From ATZT02 sp046048135 (GTDB taxonomy: Bacteria > Actinomycetota > Actinomycetes > S36-B12 > UBA5976): a stretch of DNA of 64,000 nucleotides. Position 1 is the stretch's first letter, and every line of letters begins with the position of its first letter. Shown one piece after another: positions 8,279 to 16,216 of this stretch. The stretch covers positions 1-64,000 of the forward strand of contig JBJOGR010000036.1 of assembly GCA_046048135.1 (NCBI GenBank), read 5' to 3'. The notes below the pieces were generated by a model. The model did no database searches. It was not told the DNA's origin and saw only the letters and a program-made list of their open reading frames with translations. The position numbers were made by a program, and so were the translations under genes.

Positions 8279-9553
8279 TTAAATCACCCTTAAATTTCTG
8301 GTTGTTTTTATTGGAGTAGTTAAAGCTTTTTCGTAAACCTTTACAAGACCTTCAACAGTTTTATCCCAACTAAAATTTGAAGCATGAAGTCTTGCTCCTA
8401 ATTTTAATTTGTCAGCGAAATCTTTGTTTAAAGATACTTGAGCCAGTGCTTCTGCCCAAGTTCGTGGATCGTGACCATTTACTAAGAGACCACTTAAATT
8501 ATCTGCAACAACTGTTTTTAATCCTCCAACATTTGTAGCAATTACTGGTGTGCCACAAGCTTGCGCTTCTACAGCAACTAATCCAAAAGATTCTGAATAG
8601 GAAGGAACTGCTACCAAAGTTGACGCTTGATATAAAGTTGCTAATTTTTCTCTTGTTGAAGGTGGTAAAAACATCACATTTTCAATTAAATTAAATTCCT
8701 TAACTAATTGCATTAAAGAATCTGGATGATCAAAACCAGTTCCTGAAAGACCACCGCAAATAACAATTCTTACTTTATTTTTTAAGTGCGGATTATCTTG
8801 AATAAATTGATGAGCTGCTTTTATTAAAACATCGGGTGCTTTTAAAGGCTGTACTCTTCCAACAAAAGTAAAGACAATTGCATCTTGTGGAATACCAAAT
8901 TCTTTTCTGGCTTTTGCAGTATCTGCTGTATTAAATACTTCTAAGTCAACTCCTGGGTTAACAACATTTACTCGTTTTTGGTCAGCAGAGTATAAATTAA
9001 TTAATTCATCAGCTTCTGCTTGTGTATTAGCAACTAATTGGTTTGCAGCATCTACTACTTGTTGTTCACCTATTTCTCTTTCAGCAGGTTCTGCAATATC
9101 ACCAATTGCCAGTGTTGAATTTTTTACTTTTGCCATTGTGTGCATTGTGTGAATTAGGGGAACATTCCATCTTTCAGATGCAACCCAACCAACTTGTCCA
9201 CTTAACCAATAATGTGAATGAATTAATTGGTAATGACCTTCGTTATGTCTTGCTTCCTCTCTTAAAACTCCTGCACTAAGTGCACAAAGTTGTGAAGGTA
9301 AACTTTGTTTTGCTAAACCTTCAAAAGGGCCAGCAGTTAATTGTTTAACTAAAACACCGTTATAAAGTTCAGTATCATTTTTAATCGAACTACTTGTTCT
9401 TCTTGTAAAAATATCAACTTTAATACCTAAATCTGCTAATCGTTTTGAAGTTTCCACTACATAAACGTTTAAACCTCCAGCATCACCTACACCTGGTTGA
9501 TCAAGTGGAGAAGTGTGTACTGAGAGCAATGCAATTTGATTTAATTTTTTCAA
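8279..9553 (-). CDS. mshA: D-inositol-3-phosphate glycosyltransferase, first step of mycothiol synthesis
   Basis: A GT-B glycosyltransferase (424 residues, usual MshA length) transferring GlcNAc from UDP-GlcNAc to inositol-3-phosphate. Hallmarks are VHTSPLDQPGVGDAGGLNVY at the N terminus, HSHYWLSGQVGW, NPGVDLEVF, FVGRVQPLKAPD and the nucleotide-sugar EX7E region SESFGLVAVEAQACGTPVIA. The first segment and the SHYWLSG region are specific for MshA among glycosyltransferases. The neighbours gpmA and mshA pair in many actinobacteria. With mshD at 2.4 kb this makes mycothiol production likely; mshB and mshC are not in the window. Confidence 0.93.
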   Translation of the reverse strand: MKKLNQIALLSVHTSPLDQPGVGDAGGLNVYVVETSKRLADLGIKVDIFTRRTSSSIKNDTELYNGVLVKQLTAGPFEGLAKQSLPSQLCALSAGVLREEARHNEGHYQLIHSHYWLSGQVGWVASERWNVPLIHTMHTMAKVKNSTLAIGDIAEPAEREIGEQQVVDAANQLVANTQAEADELINLYSADQKRVNVVNPGVDLEVFNTADTAKARKEFGIPQDAIVFTFVGRVQPLKAPDVLIKAAHQFIQDNPHLKNKVRIVICGGLSGTGFDHPDSLMQLVKEFNLIENVMFLPPSTREKLATLYQASTLVAVPSYSESFGLVAVEAQACGTPVIATNVGGLKTVVADNLSGLLVNGHDPRTWAEALAQVSLNKDFADKLKLGARLHASNFSWDKTVEGLVKVYEKALTTPIKTTRNLRVI

Positions 9554-9562
9554 ATTTAAACC

Positions 9563-10378
9563 TTAAAGATTAAATGGTGCGTCATTACCCAAAGTAAGGA
9601 CGATGTTTGCAGTTGTTTGATTTGGATCTTCAACTAAAACTCCCACCGAGATTAGTTTTGCCACGGCTTCAGCTTTTGCAGCAAAACCTGGAGCATAAAC
9701 AATTTGAGTTTGGGCGGTGTCTTTATTGGCAGCATCTGTAACTTCAACAATTCTCATGCCTTGAACCTGCAATGTATCGGCAACAGATCTTGCAAAACCT
9801 GCTCTTCTAGTTCCATTTAAAACAGTAATACTTACATCTTTTAGAGAACCTGCAATAATTTCTCTTCCTTCCTGAGCCGCAGATTTTGGAGCAGTAGCAA
9901 GTGGGGCAATTCCTTCATAAATTCCAGTGTTTGGTTTAACCAATACAACTTGATCAACTATTCCTGCTTTTTTAAATACGAAAGTAATCTTTACAAAACT
10001 TGATTGACGTGGTGCAAATTCAATTAAATCAACATGAGGTGAGTCAGGATTTACTCCTACTGTAACTAATTGTTTTGCTGGAATATTTATTTCGTTTGCT
10101 GGACTAAACACCACAGACTTAGGTGCAGGATTATCAACAGTAACACTAACTAATTGATCATCTTCAGTTGAATCATTTATCAAAGTTGCAACAACAGTTC
10201 CAATATTTTCATTACCTTTAACGATTACAACATTTTGTACATAAATATCTCCAACTTTTGCGTAATCACCACTACCTGTTGGGCCTTGTGTTGTGGTTTG
10301 AGCATTTGGACCAGCTGCACAACTTGTTACAACTAATGAAATTGTTATTAATGAAATTAATGATTTGAAGATTCGCAT
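9563..10378 (-). CDS. Lipoprotein with C-terminal LytR_C domain
   Basis: A 271-residue secreted lipoprotein. The N terminus has a basic start, a hydrophobic stretch and the lipobox VTSC, so Cys20 would be lipidated after cleavage. Residues about 175-265 resemble the LytR/CpsA/Psr-associated C-terminal domain (VLNGTRRAGFARSVADTL), which in actinobacteria also occurs in stand-alone envelope proteins. The central part (60-165) is beta-rich and unassigned. No catalytic LCP domain is present, so it is not a teichoic-acid ligase itself. A TAGAAT -10-like element lies 9 bases upstream of the ATG, divergent from carD. Confidence 0.75.
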   Translation of the reverse strand: MRIFKSLISLITISLVVTSCAAGPNAQTTTQGPTGSGDYAKVGDIYVQNVVIVKGNENIGTVVATLINDSTEDDQLVSVTVDNPAPKSVVFSPANEINIPAKQLVTVGVNPDSPHVDLIEFAPRQSSFVKITFVFKKAGIVDQVVLVKPNTGIYEGIAPLATAPKSAAQEGREIIAGSLKDVSITVLNGTRRAGFARSVADTLQVQGMRIVEVTDAANKDTAQTQIVYAPGFAAKAEAVAKLISVGVLVEDPNQTTANIVLTLGNDAPFNL

Positions 10379-10387
10379 AATGATTTA

Positions 10388-10439
10388 ATTCTACCGAATA
10401 TGAGGTGAATGAGCCTGTTCAGTATTGGGCTGGTAGAAT
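10388..10439. promoter_or_regulatory. Divergent promoter pair between lipoprotein gene and carD
   Basis: ATTCTACC at 10388-10395 and GGTAGAAT at 10432-10439 are exact reverse complements, so each strand reads GGTAGAAT. On the plus strand TGGTAGAAT is an extended -10 (TGnTAnAAT-like) placed 28 bases before the carD ATG, which also has a good AAAGG Shine-Dalgarno. On the minus strand TAGAAT ends 9 bases before the lipoprotein ATG, so that transcript would be almost leaderless. No convincing -35 is visible for either. Confidence 0.5.
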
Positions 10440-10467
10440 AGGAGTTCTTACGAAAGGTTTTTAATAA

Positions 10468-10950
10468 ATGTCCTTTAAAGTTGGCGAAACAGTTGTTTAT
10501 CCACATCACGGCGCAGCAGTAATCGAAGCAATCGAATCAAGAAATATAAAAGGTGTTGAAAGAAAATATTTAGTTTTAAGAGTTAAACAAGGTGATTTAA
10601 CTGTAAGAGTTCCAGCTGACAATGTTGAATTAGTTGGTGTAAGAGATGTTGTTAACGCAGAAGGTTTAGAAAGAGTTTTTGACGTATTACGTCAACCATA
10701 TACAGAAGAACCAACAAACTGGTCAAGAAGATACAAAGCAAATTTAGAAAAATTAGCTTCAGGCGATGTAATGAAAGTTGCTGAAGTAGTAAGAGATCTT
10801 TGGAGAAGAGATCAAGATCGCGGTTTATCTGCAGGTGAAAAAAGAATGCTTGCCAAGGCACGTCAAATTCTCGTAAGTGAATTAGCTTTAGCTGAAAGAA
10901 CTAATGAAGTAAACGCTGAAGCTTTACTTGACGAGGTTCTTGCTTCTTAA
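10468..10950 (+). CDS. carD: CarD-family RNA polymerase-binding transcription regulator
   Basis: A 160-residue CarD. The N-terminal Tudor-like RNA polymerase interaction domain begins with FKVGETVVYPHHGAAVIEAI; the C-terminal helical DNA-binding domain includes EPTNWSRRYKANLEKL with the tryptophan that wedges the upstream edge of the -10 bubble. CarD stabilises open complexes, notably at rRNA promoters, and is essential in mycobacteria. It is preceded by its own promoter and followed after 13 bases by ispD; carD-ispD-ispF is a conserved actinobacterial arrangement. Confidence 0.93.
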   Translation: MSFKVGETVVYPHHGAAVIEAIESRNIKGVERKYLVLRVKQGDLTVRVPADNVELVGVRDVVNAEGLERVFDVLRQPYTEEPTNWSRRYKANLEKLASGDVMKVAEVVRDLWRRDQDRGLSAGEKRMLAKARQILVSELALAERTNEVNAEALLDEVLAS

Positions 10951-10963
10951 CAGAAACTAACCA

Positions 10964-11668
10964 GTGAGCTCAACAGCCAATGTTTGCGTAGTAATTCCGG
11001 CTGCAGGTTTAGGTGAGCGTCTAGGACTAAATACTCCTAAAGCATTTGTAAATATAAGTAATTATTCATTATTAACATTAACCATTAAAAGGGTTCTAGA
11101 AATAGACCGAGTAGGTCACATTATTGTTGCTGTCCCAAATGAATTCAAAGACCAAGCACTGGAACATATAGATAGAGCAATTAGAGAAACAGAAAGAAAA
11201 ATACCATTTGACGTTGTAGCAGGTGGTGCAACCAGAACAGATTCAGTAAAAAATTCATTGTTGGCTTTAGATCCCTTAGATACTTTGGTTTTAGTTCATG
11301 ATGCAGCAAGACCTTTTGTACCTAAAAAAGTATTTTTAGATGTCATAGAAAATTTGGATAATGGTTCAAAGGTAGTAATTCCAGTTGTAAATGTAGTCGA
11401 CACAATTAAATCTGTAGAAAATAATAAAGTGCAAAATACTTTAGATAGAACAAAACTAAAAGCAGTTCAAACTCCTCAAGGTTTTGCTCGCGATGTTTTG
11501 TCAGAAATTTATGCAAATTCTGATTTAAAACCAACCACAGATGATGCAGGACTTGCTGAACTTGCCGGAATAGTTGTTTCCACAGTCGAAGGTTCTGTGG
11601 AATCATTCAAAATAACAACTGCTTTTGATTTAGATGTGGCTAAAAGTTTTTATGAAAAAGGAAAATAA
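10964..11668 (+). CDS. ispD: 2-C-methyl-D-erythritol 4-phosphate cytidylyltransferase
   Basis: Forms CDP-methylerythritol in the non-mevalonate isoprenoid pathway. The 234-residue protein has the nucleotide-binding VVIPAAGLGERLG with its conserved arginine and the lysine in NTPKAF, the VHDAARPF motif and VQTPQGF, all canonical. GTG start, 13 bases after carD. It lies 3 bases before ispF, the usual partner. Isoprenoids from this pathway feed the polyprenyl tail attached by MenA at 55.3 kb and the geranylgeranyl-reductase-like enzyme at the window end. Confidence 0.93.
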   Translation: MSSTANVCVVIPAAGLGERLGLNTPKAFVNISNYSLLTLTIKRVLEIDRVGHIIVAVPNEFKDQALEHIDRAIRETERKIPFDVVAGGATRTDSVKNSLLALDPLDTLVLVHDAARPFVPKKVFLDVIENLDNGSKVVIPVVNVVDTIKSVENNKVQNTLDRTKLKAVQTPQGFARDVLSEIYANSDLKPTTDDAGLAELAGIVVSTVEGSVESFKITTAFDLDVAKSFYEKGK

Positions 11669-11671
11669 ATA

Positions 11672-12136
11672 ATGCACAGAATAGGTGTGGGAGTAGATGT
11701 TCATCCTTTTGAAAAGGGAAGAGAACTTTATGTTGCAGGACTACTTTGGCCAAATGAAACAGGATTAGCTGGGCATTCCGATGGTGATGTTGTTGCACAT
11801 GCTTGTGCAGACGCATTGTTATCTGCAGCAAATTTAGGTGATTTAGGTTCAAACTTTGGAACAGATAAACCTGAATATAAAAATGCAAGTGGTGTAAAAA
11901 TAATTTCAGGTGCAGCAAAAATTGTGAAAGATGCTGGTTGGAAAATTGAAAATGTTGCGGTGCAATTAATTGGTAACAAACCTAAAATTGGTTCAAGAAG
12001 AGTTGAGGCAGAAAAAATATTGTCTGAAGCAATAGGAGCACCAGTTTCACTTGGTGCAACCACTACAGATGGTTTAGGTTTAACGGGACGTGGCGAAGGT
12101 TTAGCTGCAATTGCTCATGCATTAATCAGTAAATAA
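11672..12136 (+). CDS. ispF: 2-C-methyl-D-erythritol 2,4-cyclodiphosphate synthase
   Basis: Cyclises CDP-methylerythritol 2-phosphate with loss of CMP. The 154-residue protein is of normal length and has the metal ligands in GVGVDVHPF (Asp and His) and the third at GHSDGDVVAHA, plus TTTDGLGLTGRGEG at the C-terminal substrate pocket. It acts as a cytoplasmic trimer. It follows ispD by 3 bases and is co-transcribed with carD-ispD. The next gene, cysS, has its own -10-like element in the 45-base gap that follows. Confidence 0.94.
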   Translation: MHRIGVGVDVHPFEKGRELYVAGLLWPNETGLAGHSDGDVVAHACADALLSAANLGDLGSNFGTDKPEYKNASGVKIISGAAKIVKDAGWKIENVAVQLIGNKPKIGSRRVEAEKILSEAIGAPVSLGATTTDGLGLTGRGEGLAAIAHALISK

Positions 12137-12165
12137 ATACAAAATTTGTCAAAAAACTAATCCAT

Positions 12166-12171
12166 TAGAAT
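12166..12171 (+). promoter_or_regulatory. -10-like TAGAAT before cysS
   Basis: TAGAAT lies 10 bases ahead of the cysS ATG at 12182, and no Shine-Dalgarno is visible between them. A transcript starting about 7 bases downstream would have a 3-4 base leader. The -35 is unclear (TTTGTC-like sequence about 15 bases upstream). Confidence 0.35.
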
Positions 12172-12181
12172 AAAACAACTC

Positions 12182-13567
12182 ATGAAACTATACGACTCAT
12201 ATTCTCGTTCTTTAAGAGATTTTGTTCCATTAAAAAATGGTGAAGTTTCTATGTACCTTTGTGGAGCAACAGTTCAAGGTTCACCACATATAGGACATAT
12301 GCGATCCACAATCGTTTTTGATGTTTTGAGACGTTATTTTGAATATAAAAATTTAAAAGTTCTATTTGTTCGAAACGTTACTGATATTGATGACAAAATT
12401 TTGCACAATGCAGGACATGAAGATATTTCTTGGTGGGAACTTGCTTCAAAATATGAAAAAGAATTCAGTGAAGCTTATGAAAGTTTAGGCAATATTGCCC
12501 CAAGTATTGAACCAAGAGCGACAGGACATATTCCGCAAATGATTGAAATGATCGAAATCTTAATAGAAAAAAATCACGCTTACGTTTCAGAAGGTTCTGT
12601 TTGGTTTGCAGTTAAATCTTTTAAAGAATATGGAAAATTATCAGGTCAAAAAATTGAAGAAATGTTAACGGCGCAAGATTTAGATAAAGGCAAAAAAGAT
12701 CCACACGATTTTGCATTATGGAAAAAAAGTAAAGAAGGAGAACCATTTTGGAATTCACCATGGGGCAAAGGTAGACCGGGTTGGCACATTGAATGTTCTG
12801 CAATGGCAAAAAATTATTTAGGAGAAAAATTTGATATCCATGGCGGTGGATTAGATTTGCAATTTCCACATCATGAAAATGAAATTGCTCAATCAAAAGC
12901 AAGTGGAAATGAATTTGCCAATTTCTGGGTTCATAATTATTGGGTAACCCAAAGTGGTGAGAAAATGAGCAAAAGTTTAGGAAACTCACTTAAAGTCAAA
13001 GAAGTTTTAACTAGATTTCGTCCAATTGAAGTTCGTTTCTATTTATTGTCAGCGCATTATCGAAGCAATTTAGAATTCTCAGATCAAACGTTATCCGAAG
13101 CCGCAACTGCTTTTTCTCGTATTGAACAGTTTGTGCAAAGAGCAAGTGAAAAAGTAAATAATAAAGAATTTAAATTACAATTTCCTCAAGAATTTATAAA
13201 TGCAATTGAAGATGATTTAGCTACGCCTCTGGCAGTCTCAATTATTCATGAATATGTCACTAAGGGAAACACAGCTTTAAACAGTGATTTTTCAAATTTA
13301 ATTGAAATTTTAAATGAAGTAAGAAGCATGCTTTATTTACTAGGACTAGATCCATTGTCTTCAAATTGGAGTGGTGCAGGTAGCAATCAAGAAAAAGAAG
13401 CCCTTGATAAGTTGATTTCTGAATTGCTACGGAATCGAAATGAAGCAAGAGCAAACAAAAATTTTGCCTTAGCAGATTCAATGCGAGATGCCCTAAAAAA
13501 TGCAGGAATATTGATTGAAGATGGAGCAGATGGCTCTAGATGGACAATAGAAAAAGAAGTTAAATAG
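12182..13567 (+). CDS. cysS: Cysteinyl-tRNA synthetase
   Basis: Class I synthetase charging tRNA-Cys. The 461-residue length fits CysS and not its paralogue MshC (about 410). Visible are the zinc cysteine in MYLCGATVQGSPHIGHMRS with the HIGH signature, further zinc ligands in WHIECSAM and FPHHENEIAQS, and the KMSKS loop in GEKMSKSLGNS. The C-terminal anticodon-binding helical domain is complete (RNEARANKNFALADSMRD). It is followed after 3 bases by rlmB, the common cysS-rlmB pairing. An AT-rich leader without Shine-Dalgarno suggests its own near-leaderless promoter. Confidence 0.94.
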   Translation: MKLYDSYSRSLRDFVPLKNGEVSMYLCGATVQGSPHIGHMRSTIVFDVLRRYFEYKNLKVLFVRNVTDIDDKILHNAGHEDISWWELASKYEKEFSEAYESLGNIAPSIEPRATGHIPQMIEMIEILIEKNHAYVSEGSVWFAVKSFKEYGKLSGQKIEEMLTAQDLDKGKKDPHDFALWKKSKEGEPFWNSPWGKGRPGWHIECSAMAKNYLGEKFDIHGGGLDLQFPHHENEIAQSKASGNEFANFWVHNYWVTQSGEKMSKSLGNSLKVKEVLTRFRPIEVRFYLLSAHYRSNLEFSDQTLSEAATAFSRIEQFVQRASEKVNNKEFKLQFPQEFINAIEDDLATPLAVSIIHEYVTKGNTALNSDFSNLIEILNEVRSMLYLLGLDPLSSNWSGAGSNQEKEALDKLISELLRNRNEARANKNFALADSMRDALKNAGILIEDGADGSRWTIEKEVK

Positions 13568-13570
13568 ATT

Positions 13571-14500
13571 ATGGCTTTTAAAAATTCAAAGGCAAAAAAA
13601 CAGGTTGGCTCTGGTGGTAAAAGAAGAAAAAGATTAAAAGGTAAAGGTCCAACACCAAAGGCCAAAGATAGAGTTGCTCACGTTAACTATCAAGCAAATA
13701 AAGGTTTTAAAAAGTCAAAACCAAAATCAACTTCAAATTCTAATCAAGAAAGAAGACCTGCTTCAGACTTTATTTTAGGAAGAAATCCAGTATTAGAAGC
13801 ATTGAAAGAAAACGTGGAAGCAGTGGTTTTAAGAATTGCAAGTGGGATAGATATAGATGAAAAAGTAAGACAAATTTTGACACTTGCTTCAAGTAAAAAT
13901 ATTTCAGTTTTAGAAGTAGATAGGAAAGAACTTGATCGCTTAACCAATAACATCAATCACCAAGGCGTTGCTTTAGCTGTGGCAAGTTATAAATATAAAG
14001 ATTTGAAGGAAGTTCTTGCTCAAAATAAAGAAAATCCTTTATTAATTTTTCTTGACGGGGTAACAGATCCAAGAAATCTAGGAGCAGTAATTCGCTCTGC
14101 AGCCGGTTTTAATGCAACAGCTGTGGTTATTGCAGAAAGAAGAAGTGCTGGAATTACAGGTTCGGTTTGGAAAACAGCGGCTGGTGCGCTTTCTCACGTG
14201 CCAGTTTGTCAAGTAGTAAATATAACTAGGACAATTACTGAATTAAAAGAAAAAGGATTTTTTGCGATTGCTTTAGATGGCGATGGTGAAACTTCTTTAG
14301 AAAAAGTCGACCCCGATTTTGCTTCCAAACCATTGATAGTTGTCATTGGCGCAGAAGGCAAAGGGGTTTCTCGACTAGTTGCTCAAACTTGTGACTTAAG
14401 AGTCAAAATAAAGATGAGTAAAAAAATAGAATCTCTCAATGCTGCCGTAGCAACAGGTGTGGCACTTTATTCATTAACGCTATCGCGTAAACTCGATTAG
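13571..14500 (+). CDS. rlmB: TrmH/SpoU-family rRNA 2'-O-methyltransferase with basic N-terminal extension
   Basis: A SPOUT methyltransferase likely methylating 23S rRNA guanosine (RlmB type) with S-adenosylmethionine. The trefoil-knot motifs are present: FLDGVTDPRNLGAVIRSA (motif 1), VVIGAEGKGVS (motif 2) and KIESLNAAVATGVALY (motif 3). The substrate-binding domain begins near residue 66 (DFILGRNPVLEAL). The first 65 residues are an extra Lys/Arg/Gly-rich tail, common in actinobacterial members and probably unstructured and RNA-binding. It lies 3 bases after cysS, and the tRNA-Thr gene begins 20 bases after its stop. Confidence 0.88.
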   Translation: MAFKNSKAKKQVGSGGKRRKRLKGKGPTPKAKDRVAHVNYQANKGFKKSKPKSTSNSNQERRPASDFILGRNPVLEALKENVEAVVLRIASGIDIDEKVRQILTLASSKNISVLEVDRKELDRLTNNINHQGVALAVASYKYKDLKEVLAQNKENPLLIFLDGVTDPRNLGAVIRSAAGFNATAVVIAERRSAGITGSVWKTAAGALSHVPVCQVVNITRTITELKEKGFFAIALDGDGETSLEKVDPDFASKPLIVVIGAEGKGVSRLVAQTCDLRVKIKMSKKIESLNAAVATGVALYSLTLSRKLD

Positions 14501-14520
14501 TCTAAAGATTTTTAAATCTT

Positions 14521-14596
14521 GCCGATGTGGCGCAACTGGTAGCGCACCCGACTTGTAATCGGGCGGTTAGGGGTTCAAGTCCCCTCATCGGCTCCA
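14521..14596 (+). tRNA. tRNA-Thr, anticodon TGT, encoded CCA
   Basis: A complete 76-base cloverleaf can be folded by eye: acceptor GCCGATG/CATCGGC, D arm GCGC/GCGC, anticodon arm CCCGA-CTTGTAA-TCGGG with anticodon TGT, variable loop CGGTT, T arm AGGGG-TTCAAGT-CCCCT, discriminator T and a genomically encoded CCA. It reads Thr ACA and, with wobble, ACG. The last 12 bases overlap the 3' end of the EamA transporter gene on the other strand. It is the only tRNA gene I found in the window. Confidence 0.96.
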
Positions 14597-15493
14597 AATA
14601 CTAGTTATTTTAATTCCCTGCACTTTTGCAACGCCAAACAAAATTAACAAAGCACCAATTGGTTGATACCAATGAAGAGATTCTTTTAAAATAAAAAATC
14701 CAGCAATTGTTGAAATAATTGGAGTTGCATAAGTAATTGTTGCTGCAGCTAAACTTCCAACATCTCTTAAAATTTTGTAAACTAACGGAAAAGCAAAACC
14801 GGTCGAAAAAATTCCTAAAAAGAAAATAGATAAAAGATTAAGATTATTAATTTCCTCAACACGTGGACTAAAAATTAAACAAAGTATAAAAAGTTGGAAT
14901 GCAGAAGAAGTAAGTTGCGCTCCAATAAATGATGATGGTGAAAGATTCAAAATAGTTACTTTTGCGCGAGTATAAATTACTGCCGCTCCATAACATGCAG
15001 TTGCGATTAAAACTGCAAGTAAACCAATTAAATCACTTTCTGCACTGGAGCCTTCCCAAATACCTAGAAGTATTAAAACTCCTGCAAAGCCAATCAAAAT
15101 TCCAATGTATTCATTTCTCGTAATTTTTTCAGCAGGAATAAACATGATTGCAAAAAGTGCAGTCCATAAAGGAGTAGCCGCATTTCCAATACCAGCTAAT
15201 ACTGAACTGACATGAGTTTCACCAAAAGCGATTAAAGCAAATGGTGCGGTGTGCTGAAAAAAACCAGCTATGTTTGCTCTGATCCAAGCTGTTTTTGTTT
15301 TAGGTAATTTTTGCTTTAAAAAAAGTAAAATAATTAAAACAGTAATTGCACCAAGCCCTACTCGACCAAAAGCTACTTGCAAAGCCGATAGGCCATTTAA
15401 AGCAATTTTTATAAATAGAAAAGATAAACCCCAAACAATACTTAAAAAAATCCAAGAGGGTAACCAAGTATTTAAAGGTGGTTTTTGTGACAT
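14585..15493 (-). CDS. EamA/DMT-family transporter
   Basis: A 302-residue ten-helix membrane protein with two EamA units; segments SIVWGLSFLFIKIALNGL, NAATPLWTALFAIMFIPAE and ATITYATPIISTIAGFFIL are typical. It belongs to the drug/metabolite exporter group; substrate unknown. Its TGA stop (14585-14587) lies in the acceptor-stem part of the convergent tRNA-Thr gene, so the last four codons are read from antisense tRNA sequence. This overlap is unusual but fits the compact style of the genome. It is only distantly similar to the EamA protein at 1.1-2.0 kb. Confidence 0.87.
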   Translation of the reverse strand: MSQKPPLNTWLPSWIFLSIVWGLSFLFIKIALNGLSALQVAFGRVGLGAITVLIILLFLKQKLPKTKTAWIRANIAGFFQHTAPFALIAFGETHVSSVLAGIGNAATPLWTALFAIMFIPAEKITRNEYIGILIGFAGVLILLGIWEGSSAESDLIGLLAVLIATACYGAAVIYTRAKVTILNLSPSSFIGAQLTSSAFQLFILCLIFSPRVEEINNLNLLSIFFLGIFSTGFAFPLVYKILRDVGSLAAATITYATPIISTIAGFFILKESLHWYQPIGALLILFGVAKVQGIKITSIWSR

Positions 15494-15684
15494 GAGTTTT
15501 CTATTCTGTCACATCAATAACACCCGAGTCACATAGTTAACGCCTATAACTAGCAAATGTTAAACAAGTGATTAATCCGACACGACCAAACGCGTAATCA
15601 CATACTTTTACCTGATTTATTAAATACGATAGGGAAGGCTTAAAAATTTAATAAGAAAAAGACTTTTAGGAGAATATTTAAATA

Positions 15685-15972
15685 ATGGATGCCGCATCAC
15701 TTTCCCCCGGCAATAACGATTTTGAACTAACACCAAGAGATAAAGAAATTTTAGAATTCGAACGCCAATGGTGGAAATATTCAGGAGCTAAAGAACAAGC
15801 AATAAGAGAACTATTTGGAATGAGCGCAACTCGTTATTACCAAGTGCTTAACGCTTTAGTTGATCATCCAGGGGCAATGAGCTTTGATCCAATGTTGATT
15901 AAAAGATTGCAAAGAATGCGAAATGCTAGAGCAAGAAATAGATCTGCCAGAAAACTTGGTATTCAACTTTAA
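15685..15972 (+). CDS. DUF3263 family protein
   Basis: A 95-residue basic protein of the actinobacterial DUF3263 family: LTPRDKEILEFERQWWKYSG and a helix-turn-helix-like stretch AIRELFGMSATRYYQVLNAL, followed by a highly basic tail (RMRNARARNRSARKLG). The arrangement suggests a small DNA-binding protein but no function is established for the family. It has a good AGGAG upstream of the ATG. It lies 26 bases before the divergent cold-shock protein; DUF3263 genes elsewhere also lie next to small conserved regulators. The 191 bases upstream contain no other gene; no clear promoter could be chosen. Confidence 0.8.
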   Translation: MDAASLSPGNNDFELTPRDKEILEFERQWWKYSGAKEQAIRELFGMSATRYYQVLNALVDHPGAMSFDPMLIKRLQRMRNARARNRSARKLGIQL

Positions 15973-15998
15973 TTCTTAAGAAACGAGTTAAGCACTAA

Positions 15999-16208
15999 AT
16001 GCCAAAGGGCACAGTTATGTGGTTCAACTCTGAAAAAGGTTACGGTTACATTAAAGCAGTCGATGGCTCTCAAATATTTGTTAGAGAAAGTGCAATTCAG
16101 GTAGACGGTTTAAGAACTCTTAAACCTGGCGATAAAGTCAGTTTCGAATTAGACTTAGATTCCGATCAACGCGGCCCCCAGGCTTCCAAGGTAGTTCAAT
16201 TGAATTAG
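15999..16208 (+). CDS. Divergent single cold-shock-domain protein
   Basis: A 69-residue OB-fold protein of cold-shock length. The general pattern is kept (GTVMWFNSEKGYGYI, AIQVDGLRTLKPGDKVSFEL), but RNP1 is KGYGYI instead of KGFGFI and RNP2 is IFVRES instead of VFVHFS, with the stacking His and Phe replaced by Arg and Glu. Nucleic-acid binding by base stacking is therefore probably weakened or retuned. It is not the main cold-shock protein; a more typical one is at 23.7 kb. It sits between DUF3263 and a DUF47 protein, 8 bases before the latter. Confidence 0.85.
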   Translation: MPKGTVMWFNSEKGYGYIKAVDGSQIFVRESAIQVDGLRTLKPGDKVSFELDLDSDQRGPQASKVVQLN

Positions 16209-16216
16209 GGAGTTTC

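Noticed and set aside
12182..13567. MshC (mycothiol ligase) for the cysS gene
   Set aside because: Length of 461 residues, full anticodon domain and KMSKS loop indicate cysteinyl-tRNA synthetase.
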